DNA of 64,000 nt from Phalacrocorax aristotelis (Eukaryota > Chordata > Aves > Suliformes > Phalacrocoracidae), in assembly GCF_949628215.1 (NCBI RefSeq), contig NC_134286.1, forward strand, positions 1,488,001 through 1,552,000. The letters are read 5' to 3'. Below are positions 13,706-24,599 of this stretch, piece by piece. Under the pieces are notes generated by a model, which was given only the letters and a program-made list of their open reading frames with translations, ran no database searches and had not been told where the DNA came from. How positions within the stretch are numbered: position 1 is the first letter of the stretch; every line of letters starts with the position of its first letter. The position numbers and the translations under genes are program-made.

Positions 13706-14735
13706 GTCATAGTATGGAATGGAATATCTTAAGTTGGAAGGGGCCTATAATGATCATCTTGTCCTACTGCCCTGCCACTTCAGGGCTGACCAGAAGCTGA
13801 AGCATATTAAGGGCATCATCCAAATGCCTCTTAAACACTGTCAGTCATGGGGCATCGACCACCTTTCCAGGATGCCTGTTCCAATGTTTGAACACCCTCT
13901 CGGTAAAGAAAGGTTTCCTCATGTCCAGTCTAAACCTCCCCTGATGCAGCTTCGAGCCGTCCCCACGCGTCCTGTCCCTGGATCGCAGGGGGAAGAGCTC
14001 AGCACCTCCCTCTCCACGTCCCCCCCTCAGGCAGCTGCAGAGAGCCATGAGGTCGCCCCTCAGCCTCCTTTTCTCCAAACTAGGCAAACCCAGGGTCCCC
14101 AGCTGCTCCGCACAGGACACCTCGTCCAGCCCCGTCACCAGCTTTATTGCCCTCCTCTGGATGCGTTCAGGCACCTTAATGTCCTTTTCAGGTTGTGGGG
14201 CTCAGAACTGCCCACTGCTCAAGGTGAGGCTGCACCAACACTGAATAGAACGGGATAATCCCCTCTCTGGACTGGCTGGTTATGCTGTGTTTGATGCACC
14301 CCAGGATGCAGTTTGCCCCCTTGGAACCAGCGGTGTGCCCCGGCAGCCTGCTGAGCCTGCTGCCAGCCAGCACTGCCGGATCCCTTTCTGCACGGCTGCT
14401 CTCCAGCCACTCCTCTCCCAGGTTAGACTTGTGCCTGGTGTTACTCGACCCCAGGTGCAGAATATGGCATTTGTTCTTGTTATATTTCATGCAGCTGATG
14501 ATTGCCCAATGCTCCACTCTATCTAAGTCCTTCTGCAAGGCCTCGTGTCCATCAAGAGTGTTAACAGCACCTTCGAGTTTGGTATCACCAGCACACTTGC
14601 TAATGGTGCATTTAACTTGTTCAACCAGATGATTGATGAAAATATTGAACAGAAGTTGGCCTAGGGTTGAGCCCCGAGGAGCACCACTGGTGACTGGCTG
14701 CCAACCAGATGTAGCTGTGCTGGCTCTGGATGTTT
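13706..14735 (-). mobile_element. CR1 LINE, 3' half, with ORF2 remains
   Basis: The 3' end lies at the left, with the usual CR1 tail near 13706-13760. Minus-strand frames at 14188-14538 and 13845-14174 carry the C-terminal part of the CR1 reverse-transcriptase protein, including LHLGSSNTRH, ILGCIKHSI, PSLEKRRLRGDLMAL, DRTRGDGSKL and FFTERVFKHWNR. The two frames are shifted relative to each other and contain stops, so this copy is dead. The 5' part of the element, with endonuclease and RT catalytic core, is absent, which is typical 5' truncation. Confidence 0.93.
13845..14538 (-). pseudogene. CR1 ORF2 C-terminal fragment
   Basis: This is the coding remnant of the CR1 above. It covers the region after the RT palm, from a DLDRVEHWA-like segment to HWNR...VVDAP near the protein's end. 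CR1 ORF2 encodes an endonuclease and reverse transcriptase for target-primed insertion, and neither catalytic domain remains here. The frame changes between 14188 and 14174. Confidence 0.9.
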
Positions 14736-17344
14736 GCCCATGGAGCCAAGAGGATCACAAATACTGATTAACTGTAATGGAGATGAATTAGTGCTCTCAG
14801 TGTTGCACATAGGTTCTGTGGAAGTGCAGCTTAGTGCAACCATATGGATTGATTCATGCGTACGGTCACATATGAATGATGACTGAAACCAACTCTATGA
14901 ACAGCGACTGTAAAGCATTCTTGGTGTGTTCATGTTCTGCTGCTCTGCCAAAAAAAGGGGAAACTTAAAACCGGGGCTCAAGTTACTCAGCTGCTTGTTA
15001 CTGTCTTCCTGTTCCTATATGCTTTGGTATTTGTCCCCTAAAACTGAGTGTTCAGGGTTTTTCACTTAAGGTTTGTTGTTTAAAGTTTGTTTTGCATGGT
15101 TTACTCACTCGAGGGTTGAGCTGTATTTATTTTGTAGGGCTCAGTGTTTATCAGCCAGGGTTTCCTGTTTACACTTTTACTGATCAAGGTACAGGATTTT
15201 AGATCTAACCTCATCACTAAAATTCTTAATCCCCAATGATTGTTTGGATTCTGAGATTTGTTATTTATCACTTTAGGGTTCAGGTTTGATGGCATACTGT
15301 TAAATGGAAAGGTCTAAATTGTTAGAAAATAAACTAAGCCCTCAACTATGAAGAGTAGGCTGTTAACCTTTTTTTGGGGTTTGTAACTAATGCACATGGG
15401 GCAGTTTTTGGTATGGTACCAGAGGGAAGGGCACTTGGAGTCCATAAGGTATTGATTGAAATTCTATTTATGGAAGCTAACCCTAGAAGGAAGAAGGCGA
15501 TAGTATAGATAATCCTTCAAATGCCAGAAACCCCAAGTTTTGCAGAATCAGAAGGACCTCCAGTCAGGGCATGGCACACAGCGCAGATCCTTTCTGTGGG
15601 GGAGGTTCTGCAGACATTTTTGTCTTTAGAGCTCTTATGGGATTCTCTTAGAAGAAAGTTCCCTTGATTATTTCTACAATCAAACAGAAGAGCATTCATG
15701 TGACAGGCTGCTGCTTTGCTTTGAGATAAAAGACAAGGATGTGCAGGTGGTGTAATTGCCAATGTGAAGTGGGAACTGCTTACAGCTGTTACGATTAGCT
15801 GGCTAAATTTATCCTATGAACAACGAATATGCTCAGCACAAAACAGACTTGAAAACCAACCTATACGTGCAGCACAGCACAGGCCCATGCCTTTTCAGGT
15901 TAACTGTTGTGTGGATCACCAACTCCTTGATGTACAACAGTCTTCTGGTTAGGATCACCAGAGTTACCTTCCCCTGTGTCCTCTGTTTAGTTCTGTGCTC
16001 TAAGCTGAGGTCTAGGATTGATATGGTGCCTGCACAGTCTAGTGAGCCAAACTGCTGAGGTGGTGGGGAGGTGTGAAAGTTCCTTGCAGGGCTCTTGACT
16101 AGGGGTAGGGCAGAGCATGTATAGATTAGATAAGGGGTTTTCCTCTCAAATACCAGGCATGAATCCTACCTTTGAAGCAGAAAGCTTAGAGGATGAGGAC
16201 AGTTCCTCCAGTGATTTGCCACATCAAGAGCAGTAACAGGAGTTGTCTTTTGGCAACTGGACTGATGAACACTGGCCCAGTAGTGGCTCTAAAGGTGCTG
16301 CAGGTGAAGTGGGAGTGGACTGGCACAGAGCCCTGTGGCAGACAGGTCCTCAGTTGTTGCTTTTGTGCATTAATTAATGAAACAATTGCTTTATTCTTTA
16401 CACTCATGGCTGTGGTTCTTGCAGTCCCTTTACACTCAGTAAAAAGTGTGTGAGGACAGTGTCTGGGGGAGGAGGTTCCACATTGTATGAGTGGATTGGT
16501 CCCAAGGTCTTACAGACCACCTTGAAGGAAGCCCTGTGCTGTTCACAGGGTTGTGGGGGATTTCCCTTTCATTGCCATGGAAACTTGAGAGTTGTCAGTG
16601 GCATTTCCAATTGTCCTGGCAGCACCTGGGACCACTTCAGGGCCTTGTGAAGCCCCCAGGCTGCTCCAGGTGCTACCAGTACTCTTGGCTATACGGGCAA
16701 TGTCTGGGGTTGTGGGCTAGGGCCACCAAAAGCAGTGCTGGGAGATGTGGTTTGCACAGAGTCAGGGGCTGCCTGCAGGCAATGATCTATGAGCCCTGTT
16801 GATCCCCACAACAGGCCTTGGGGCCCTTTTGGTGTGCAGCAAGGCCCATGATTTGTGTTGGGAGTCTGTGCCAGCACCCTCTGTACCTACCTCACATTCT
16901 GGGTTGCCCTGAACCCTTTTCCATGCTCAAGACCCTTGTTTGTCTTACGATGTGCCACAAAGTTTTCTGTTTATCTTTTTCCATTGCAGAGTTTTCCCAA
17001 TAGCCCACATGTGCAGTGCCTGATGTGCAGTACCACGTTTTGATCGCTGGGCAGCAGCGAACGCATCTTAGCTCTGCAGTGCACGCGTGCGGTGCAGTCG
17101 CAGCAGCACTGCTTCCACCTCCACGACTGTCGCAGCATGGTGGTGCGCCGGGTGTGATTCCCTGTGGTCAGTAAGGGCCAGGACCGCTGGTGGGATGAGC
17201 AAACCCCTTTGGCAGGTGCGGGCCTGTCTCCTGCCTGCTGGCCACCTGGGGGTGGTGGGGTAAGAAGCTTCAAACTGGTGGCTCCTAGTGGCTTCCAGTC
17301 AGCTGGAGGCAAGCTGGGTCAGGGCAGCCCCCAGAAGGTACCCA
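14736..17344. other. No gene seen
   Basis: Mixed-composition sequence becoming GC-richer after 17 kb. No coding exon or repeat family was recognised. Confidence 0.4.
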
Positions 17345-17475
17345 AGAGCTGACAGAAGGGAAGAGGGGAAAGAGGAGTACACATACACACCGCCCCCCAC
17401 CCCAGGGCACGGAGGATGGGCACCTCCCCAACTCACCGGAGCTGCCGGTGAGCCTCCCATTGCCTCGCTCGCCTG
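17345..17475 (+). repeat. Block E, copy 1
   Basis: Starts AGCTGACAGAAGGGAAGAGG and runs through CTCACCGGAGCT to CCTCGCTCGCC. The same order recurs at 18456-18580, so about 125 bp were duplicated locally. Divergence is moderate by eye. Confidence 0.7.
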
Positions 17476-17859
17476 TGGAGAAAATGAGCACTATCCTAGC
17501 CAAAACCAGCTCTGCGCGGCTCCAGCAACGGCGGCCGAGGCGGCCTGGGGGCAGGGGGAGCGTTGGGGACCCTGAGCCACGAATGGCTCCTGGGACTTGT
17601 TACGTGCGCGCCTGCACAAACACCTGCCCTCTTCTTTGCCCTCAGGGCTGCGTTTGCGCTCCCTTTGCGTGGGGCAAGGGGCTGTGATGGAGCCCAGGGG
17701 AGGAGGTGGTGCACTGTGGGGGTGAGGGGAGGGGGCCCCCGTTGCTGCTGCGTCTCAGCTGTGGGCGGGGTCTGGATGGAGGAGCCCCAGGTGCGGGCGG
17801 TGGGGCTGACGGTGCCGGCTCCTCCCTGGAAAAGGGGTGGTGCCCTGCTCCGGGGGCCA

Positions 17860-17932
17860 GTGTGAGCCGAGGGCGGAGCGGAGCGGAGCTGTGGCCGAGC
17901 GTCAGCGGGCTGCGACTGTAGCGAGGGAGAAG
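17860..17932 (+). other. Candidate first exon (5' UTR)
   Basis: GC-rich segment ending at a good donor, GAGAAG|GTGAGG (GT at 17933). The start is arbitrary. No downstream exon can be linked with confidence; a possible partner is 20566-20672. Confidence 0.3.
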
Positions 17933-18125
17933 GTGAGGGGGGGCTGGGTGGTGGACCGCTGGGTCCCCGGTCAAGCCCCGAGGAGGGCTGCGGCGGGGCA
18001 GCGCCGGGTCGGAGCGGGCGGTGGGGAGAGCGAGGCTGTGCTGAGGGCTCGGTGGGGGTTCCGGGTGCATCGGCGGGAGGGACGGTGCCCCGCAGGGTCA
18101 GAGAGCGGGGAAGGCGGGCTGGCGG

Positions 18126-18266
18126 CGTGCCGGGAACTGTGGTGGTGTGGGTGGTGGCTGCCGGGCGGCCGTGTTGTGCCGCAGAGCATGCCGGGAGGTG
18201 TAGTCCTTGCGGCGCGCGGCTGCCGGGCGGCCGTGTTGTGCCGCAGAGCATGCCGGGAGGTGTAGT
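18126..18266 (-). promoter_or_regulatory. Three tandem ZNF143 (Staf/SBF) type sites
   Basis: On the minus strand, ACTACACCTCCCGGCATGC occurs at 18248-18266 and 18186-18204, with a weaker copy at 18126-18144. This fits the ZNF143 consensus (ACTACA, two bases, TCCC, then GCATGC-like end), a promoter motif. Spacing is 60 and 62 bp because a 62-bp unit is tandemly duplicated from about 18157. Confidence 0.7.
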
Positions 18267-18280
18267 CCTGGCGCAGTGGC
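18157..18280 (+). repeat. 62-bp tandem duplication in promoter
   Basis: The unit GCTGCCGGGCGGCCGTGTTG... begins at 18157 and again at 18219, with near identity over 62 bp. A partial third copy of the first section lies near 18341. It multiplies the ZNF143-type site. Confidence 0.85.
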
Positions 18281-18455
18281 TGCCGGCCCTGTCACGTGGT
18301 TCGCCGGGGCGTGGCGGGAGGCGCGGTCTTCCGGCGCTCGGGTGCCGGGCGGCCGTGCCGCGTACGGTAGGCGCGGTGTATTTTTGGGGTTGGATTCGTG
18401 TTGATTTCTGGGGGCTTCCAGGTGCGGCCGCTCCCCGAGAAGCGGTGAGTTCCCC

Positions 18456-18580
18456 GGGAGCTGACAGAAGGGAAGAGGGAAAGGAGGAGGACGATGACCT
18501 TTTCCCCCTGTCCAGGGCGCAGATGATGGCCGCCTCCCCGGCTCACCGGAGCTCCCGCGCAGCCTCCCCTCGCCCCCCTT
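18456..18580 (+). repeat. Block E, copy 2
   Basis: Second copy of the segment at 17345-17475, in the same orientation. It shares GAGCTGACAGAAGGGAAGAG, GATGG..CACCTCCCC/GCCTCCCC and CTCACCGGAGCT landmarks. Confidence 0.7.
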
Positions 18581-18711
18581 GCCCCGTGCGCCTGCCCCCA
18601 GCCCCGGCACCTCCCCTGAAACGTGCTGCGTAGCCCTAGGCCGCCCCCAGGCCCTGTCGTGAAGGCAGCGAGCCGGCCCTCAAGCGTACTGGATTCCCCC
18701 TCGGCGCAGGT

Positions 18712-19515
18712 GCCCCATGGGGTTGGGGCGCGGGCCTGGCGATGCCGGGGAAACGAGGCCTGCGAGAGCAGGAAGAAAGCGCTGCCGGGCCGGTGCTGGG
18801 CTGCCCCGCCGGGGTGCGGGGCCGGGCCCTCGCAGTTCAGTTCCTGACAGTGCCCGCGTGGGCCGTGGGGGGTGCAGGGCTGCGGGGTGGCTGCGCTCTC
18901 CGCGGCCCTGAGCTTTGCCCGTGGGGACTGCGGAGGGGGCCGGGACGCAGCCAGGCTCAGCTGGTTTGGTCCCTGAACGGGGAGAGCACAGCTCTTCTGT
19001 TCCTGGGCCTTGAGAGCAGGCTCCTGTGGCTGACGCCGGGGCCCTGAAACAGATCGAGTCGTGCGTTTTGAGGGCCTGAGCGAGGGGACTAAGTCGTGTG
19101 GTTTTGGGCCGAGGAGCAGAGGTCAAGTGCTGCATTTTTGGGACTTGAGAACAGGCTCAGCAGCTGGACTTTTTGGCTCAGAAACGGTCCCAAAGTGAGC
19201 TGGTTTGGGGGCCAAAAGCAGAAGCCGGTTTGGCTGCTTGTGCAGGCTGGGGGGTGGGGTGGGGGCATTGGGGGCTGCAGGGGAAAGCAGGGGTTGGGTA
19301 GGGTACGAGGGCCCTCCCCGGAGGTGGGGGTCTGGTCACATCGGACCCCGAAGTTCGGGAGGCTGGCATGCACCAGAGCGAACTCGCCACCTGAGGCGGG
19401 TCTCTGGAGGAAGGGTGTTTTTTGGATCCAGCGCAGTGCACCCTCTTTGGGTCCAGCTCTTCTTTCTGTGCTGCTTAGAATAGTTATTAACTAATTAATT
19501 ATACAAACTAAGTCA
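18712..19515 (+). repeat. Duplicated block A, copy 1
   Basis: Nearly identical over about 800 bp to 46627-47443, same orientation. Landmarks include AACGAGGCCTGCGAGAGCAG, GACGCAGCCAGGCTCAGCTG, CACATCGGACCCCGAAGTTC and the end GTTATTAACTAATTAATTA. An ERVL LTR begins 15 bp past the right edge. Open frames exist on both strands, but both copies are too alike to test for coding constraint. Confidence 0.93.
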
Positions 19516-19529
19516 TCTTTATCTGATGT

Positions 19530-19927
19530 TGTCATCCTTGTTTCAGCTGGCATAGAGTTAGTTTTCTTTGTAGTAGCTTGTAGGGACTATGATTTGGACT
19601 TGTGCTAAAAAAAGCGTTGGTAACGTGGAGATATCTTGGTTGTTGCTAAGCGGTGCTTACACTAGTCGAGGACTTCTCCAGCCTCCCAAGCCCTGCTGGG
19701 TGCACAAGAAGCCGGGACGGGAGGGGGCACAGCTGAGCACTGGACCCCAACTGACCGAAGGGATATTCCACACCATATGACATCATGCTCCGTATATAAA
19801 GCTCTGGGGGAAGAAGGAAGGAAGTGGGGCACGTTCTGAGTTACGGTCTTCGTCTTCCCAAGTAACCGTCATGCGTGATGGAGCCCCCTTTCCTGGAGTG
19901 GGTCAAACACCTGTCCAAGTTACGACA
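19530..19927 (+). mobile_element. ERVL-type LTR, truncated
   Basis: Starts TGTCATCC...GTTTCAGCTGGCATAGAG, the avian ERVL LTR start. It has CTGCTGGGTGCACAAGAAGC, GGGATATTCCACACCATATG and a TATATAAA promoter box near 19794, then CTTCCCAAGTAACCGT. The usual 3' half is missing. The right edge near TACGACA at 19927 is tentative and no target-site duplication was found. Confidence 0.85.
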
Positions 19928-20089
19928 GCGATGAGTTTAGGACCTTGTCAAAAGCCCAGGCTGGAGGCTGTAAGGAGAAGGAGCTGAAATCAGCTGGAGC
20001 TTCAGTGCAGTGCTGGAGCTTGAATTAGCTGGGACTTGTAGTAAGCAGGAGCTGGAACTCCAGCAGAGCATGTTTCTGGACAGGTTCCT

Positions 20090-20310
20090 CAGTTGTTACA
20101 AATGTCTTCCTTTCAGGTAAAAGAAAGAAATCTCACCTGTGATAAATTAAGAGCTGCCTGTTAACCTTCTTTAGGGTCAAGTGTTTCTCTTCTGTTTGTT
20201 CCTACTAATCCTATGGGCGAGTTGGAAATAGCCTTTTATTTTCATAGGCATAACTAAATTTCTAGTGATCTGTGGCATCAGTATAGTTAACTTTTGAGCA
20301 CATAGGTGCC
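20090..20310 (+). repeat. Duplicated block F, copy 1
   Basis: Closely similar to 24105-24330, same orientation. Shared runs include TAGGGTCAAGTGTTTCTCTT and TTGGAAATAGCCTTTTATTT. The block is AT-rich and non-coding in appearance. Confidence 0.9.
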
Positions 20311-20565
20311 AGTAGAAATGTAATGAATGAAACACGATGGCAACTGATGCTGTTGTGATGGACAAAGCTTGTATTGCTCAGTTCTGTACATATACATTAG
20401 ATTTCCTGGACCTAATTGTAATACCTGCATCTTAATTACCCATGTGTTTTTAAGTCCCTTAGGAGCACCTGCGGTCAAAAGGATTTGTTAGTTTATTTTG
20501 CGTGGTGAGCTCTCACTTTTGGAAAGCAGTGTCTAACATCTGTGTGCCTCTCCGTATTTCCCCAG

Positions 20566-20672
20566 AAGTGGGCCCGGCATTGAAGGTGACGGTTCCCCAG
20601 CCATCGGGGACGGACCGAGTATGCGAGCAGGCGCCTGACGCGACCACTGACCCGGGAGGCACGGATCGGGAG
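20566..20672 (+). CDS. Candidate internal exon of an unidentified gene
   Basis: A 107-bp segment follows a good acceptor (pyrimidines then TTTCCCCAG) and ends at GAG|GTGAGC. Only one frame is open through it, beginning after two bases, with content such as VGPALKVTVPQPSGT and ending in phase 0. The peptide is not recognised. The setting is a decayed CpG-rich zone between duplicated blocks, so this may be a relic. There is no linked exon with compatible phase that I can prove. Confidence 0.3.
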
Positions 20673-20699
20673 GTGAGCAGAGCTGTGTTGGCACGGTAG

Positions 20700-22099
20700 G
20701 GGAAGGGATGAGTCTGGAATGTGGCTGTTGGTGCAGATGCACGGTAGGGAGCCGGACACGGAAGGGAGGGGGCGAACAGAGCATCGTGAGAAGGTAGGTC
20801 AGCACGTGACAACGGAGGGGTCGTGCAGTGCGAGTACCTATGTGACTAGTTAATGAAGGGACTCACAAAACTACATGCAAAGCAGGATGTCTGCCCCGAG
20901 CTCATCAGGCAAGGTGAGCGATGAACAGGAAACCGTAGCAGCGGTTATTTTTGAGGTGTGGAATTGTTTGTGAGCGGGCGGCCGCTTCCAGGCACAGGGG
21001 TCACCTTGTCTCTCTGGTTCTCTAGGCGCCGTAGGTGGCGGCGGCCACGACATCCAGCCTCATTAGAGCGTGGGCGAGCGGAAGTTCATGGCGCTTCCGA
21101 GGAGGCTGTTGTTGCAGAAGTGGCCGGCGTTGAGTGGTGTGACGCTGAGTGATGGCACCGCACGTTTGGAGATGATGAAGAGTATCCATGTGACCGCAGC
21201 CCCATCCTGTGTATAGCCTGTGTGGCCTTTTTAAAGGATGGCTTTTGAGCCCCTGGATTTGGAAGGGAAGCTGAGGGGCCGATGCAGTCTTTGTGCGGGT
21301 GGCCAGTCGGTTGGGGGAAGCACAGGTGGGGCAGGCAGGGGTTGTCAAATCAGTGGAGGGTACCGTTCAGAGACCGGACACGTTTGGGCCAAGAGAGGTT
21401 GTGGTGTCCTTTCTGCAAAACATAAGCATCTGCCAGGCAGGGGAGTTCCTGCCTGTGCTTGTGTTGTTGTGTGGATTTTGTAGTCTGTCTTTGTTCGTTA
21501 CTGTACTCGGGTCTCGATGTGTCTGTTGTTCTCTCTGCTGAGCAGGCACGTAGGTAGCAATATTGAGGGTTTTGCAAGCCCTGGCTCATCGGCATAATGG
21601 TAACTGAGAGCTTCCTTTCTCGCATTTTAAGTCTACTGCATAGATTTGTCATGTCTTAAATATTAGACCTTTATAGAAGGTCATCTTTTTGCGGCGGTGA
21701 TTAAGGCGGCCTCAGTACTGCTGCTGAAGAGCAGTCTGAATACGCAGGGCCCTTTTCTGGGACCTGTTCCCTGCACCTGAACGTTCTGAGGTCTTTAAGA
21801 GTGGCTTGTCGCTCGTGCATCGTCCTAGTTGTGGGTATATGGTTTTATCGCAGGTGATGATGGTACGTGACTTCTCTGCGGATGCTATAGCTTCTTCCTC
21901 GCTGCCGTATAGATCTTCTCGCCCAGTGGCATCTCTGGGCCGGAAGTCCGTCATCTTGGTGAGAATTTTCTTAGGTGCCTCGATCACGTCGCTTGTAGTA
22001 TTTGTGAGCAGTGTCGGTCCGTGCACGTCGATGCCTGTGTCAGAGCTGCTCCGCCTGGGGGTGTAGCAATGGTAGAGCGGGTGAAAAAATAGCAATAAG
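20700..22099. other. GC-rich transition, no gene seen
   Basis: CpG-rich but irregular sequence with a CACGTG at about 20803. No coding exon or repeat was assigned. Confidence 0.35.
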
Positions 22100-22570
22100 A
22101 GTATATGGTTAATGTTAATATGCATAGACTGCTTTGGCAACGCCCGTACAACCCTCGTCGGAGCGAGTGGCCGTTGGCAGCGGGCAAGGACGGTAGTTTC
22201 CAGGGCGTTTTGTGGGTCCGAGGGGATGACCGTAGCTGTCTGGGAGAGGCAGCTAGAGTGCTAGCTGAGCAGAGTGCATCTCTCAGGTGTTCAAGCTTGT
22301 ACGTGCATGGGGCTTAACATTTGATTGAAGGTATTTCCTTTAACGGCATGCAGTAGTTGGGCTCTAGATGGTGTTCCTATGTGGAAGCAAGACCTGTGGA
22401 ATGGTTAAGCTGTTGCCGTGCGTCCAGGTGACTTGTTCTATCATGCTGTACTTGCAGAGGATGAAGATGGAGCTGTGCAGGGTGATAGAGCAGAGCTGAG
22501 TAGAGCACACTAAGGCGGCGGGTCTGTGTGCAGGATTAAAGGGAAGATGCGACTGAAGGCTATTTGAGGA
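22100..22570 (+). repeat. Duplicated block G/C, copy 1
   Basis: Similar to 23165-23625, and its right part (from 22293) to 48748-49020. Landmarks are GAGAGGCAGCTAGAG, TTCAAGCTTGTACGTGC, GTTGGGCTCTAGATGGT and GGAATGGTTAAGCTGTTG. The position matching the 18-codon exon of the third copy (here from 22458) keeps the acceptor TTGCAG but has lost the GTGAGT donor. Confidence 0.85.
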
Positions 22571-23164
22571 GCATTTCAGGCGAGCTGGGTCGCAGTGAGG
22601 GGGCGCATGGGGCTGGTGACTTTGTTCTCTTTGCTCTCAGGAGCACAGCGCTATCCCTAGGGGCTGGCAAGGTTCTAATTGTGGGGCCGGCGCCCATCGG
22701 GTGCTTCTTTTTGCGTTACAGTTTAAAGCGTGGATCGCTCTGATGTTTGAGGAGTTTCTGGGCAGTTGTCGTCTGCGGCGTCGTTCCCAGATGCGTGAAC
22801 AGCTCTGCTCTGTCGCTGTCTGTTTTCAGGGAGCGTGATTTCTTCCCTGCATCCTTACGTTCTTAGGTCTTGTAGCTGGGCTTCTTGTGCCTCCTCCCTC
22901 TCAGTTTTGAGAGGAACTTCTTGTTACGGGCCCTGACGCTCTTCTAATCTTCTTGGATCGCGTTAGGGCCTCCTTGCGTCACTGTCAGGGTTCTGCAGGT
23001 CTTGTTGCTGGACGAGCTCTTCCGTCCAGTTGTCTCTGTGTTTGCCGAGAGCGTTCTCTCGTCTCGGAGGTGCGCAGTTTGTAGTGTTTCTCATAGCGTT
23101 GGTGTGTGCGTTTTGCGAGTTTGGCTCGGAGCCGCCTTGCTGGCCATGTAGAGTCAGGTAGGTG

Positions 23165-23625
23165 GCACAGCGATGAGAGGTTAGGGTTCATCTGTTGCTA
23201 TGCCAAAGGCTGTTGGGGGAAGGTTGTACTGTCATCTCGGATTGAGTGGCCCTCCTCAGCGGGCGAGGACTGTAATCACCGTGACGTTTTGTGGGCTCAG
23301 AGGCCGTGACCGTAGCTATCTGAGAGAGGCAGCTAGAGTTCAGCTGAGCAGATTACCTCTGCAGGGTGTTCAAGCTTGTACGTGCCTAGGGCTTCATGTT
23401 TGATGTCATCTGTTTGTTTTAATGGCGGGTTATAGTCGGTCTTCAGGAACCGTTAAGGTACTGCTGTGCAACCAGGCGAATTGTTTGGTATTGGTTTTGG
23501 AGATGCCGAGGGATGAGTCGTGCAGGGCGATGGAGGGGAACTGAGGGGACCGATGTAAGCGGGTGAGTTGGTGCGTGGTGTATATAGAGGGAAGATGTGA
23601 CCGATGGCTCTATGACTCCGTTGCT
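23165..23625 (+). repeat. Duplicated block G/C, copy 2
   Basis: Second copy of 22100-22570, lying about 1 kb downstream in the same orientation. Its exon-equivalent region near 23500-23572 keeps a GTGAG donor but has lost the acceptor AG and gained a stop. Confidence 0.8.
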
Positions 23626-24104
23626 CCTTGCATTTGTCTTTTGTTTGGGGTTTGAAGTAGCGTAGCAATGAGCAAAGCGTGATCGGGGCACCGGAGGCAA
23701 GTCGAGCAAGGCAAGTGGTGACTGGTGGGGCTGAAGTAGCAGCTCTTTTCTGAGGTGTTGTGTTGCTGGTGAAGTTATAAGCAACGCATGTCGTTTGGGT
23801 GTTACGGATGGCGGGTGAGCTGAACACGGCACCTGCAAGTGACGTAGGCCGGGTGGGAGGCTGTCGAGGGAAAGGAGTGTATCTGTATCGTGAAGAAAAT
23901 CCTGCACGGCTGATTCCACTTGCTGCTCAGGTAATAGCACGTATGGGGCTGGGGGAGTGGGGAGAAACATTTGTGAGTTCAAGGATGCTACAGGTAGTCC
24001 ACATCAAATGCAGAGAAAAGGCAAATTTGCTGCCAGTGCAGAAAAGCTGATGAAAAATTGCAGTCGACAGAACCTGCCTCATTCCTGAGTTAGTCCCTTG
24101 GTTG

Positions 24105-24330
24105 TTACAAATGTTTTCCTTTCAGGTAAAATAATGAACTTTCGTCTGTGATGAATTAAGAGCTGCCTGTTACCTTCTTTAGGGTCAAGTGTTTCTCTTC
24201 TGTTTGTTCATACTAATTTTATGGGTAAGTTGGAAATAGCCTTTTATTTTTATATGCATAACTAAATTTTTAGTAATATGTGGCATCAGTATAGTTACTG
24301 GCATCTAGGTGCTAGAAAATGAGAAATAAA
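24105..24330 (+). repeat. Duplicated block F, copy 2
   Basis: Second copy of 20090-20310, same orientation, roughly 4 kb downstream. The F copies bracket the G/C duplications. Confidence 0.9.
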
Positions 24331-24599
24331 TATGACGGAAACTGGTGTTTAAACTTGACTTTTAGTTGATTTTTGTTTGTTTGTTTGTTTTTCATTAGAG
24401 TGTTGATGGCATGTTGTCCTGTGGCTCAGTCCACATTCTGTTCCGTGGAGCCTTCAGTCTAGTACTTTCACGTAAAAAAAAGTTTGCCCTTCAAAGAAGG
24501 GGCTAGTTATTCATAGGATTCAGCTGCAGACTTGGAAAGTCTCTGAAGTACATGATTAGAATTAAAGACAAATTTCACTTAATGTAGCTGCTGTTTGTC

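Larger units (their letters stand above)
17500..18960. promoter_or_regulatory. CpG island with candidate promoter
   Basis: CpG-dense stretch of about 1.4 kb. It holds a candidate exon donor GAAG|GTGAGG (exon end 17932), three ZNF143-type sites (18126-18266), a CACGTG E-box at 18293-18298, and a second donor AGCG|GTGAGT with exon end 18444. The signals favour plus-strand transcription. Minus-strand open frames up to 251 codons here are proline-rich and GC-driven. Confidence 0.55.

Noticed and set aside
13523-13732. Small frame with a hydrophobic segment (ALVTAGVVLLVVINVFL)
   Set aside because: No upstream exon, weak start context, and it runs into the CR1.
17496-18251. 251-codon minus-strand frame
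   Set aside because: Proline/serine/arginine-rich, spans promoter duplications, and has no family resemblance.
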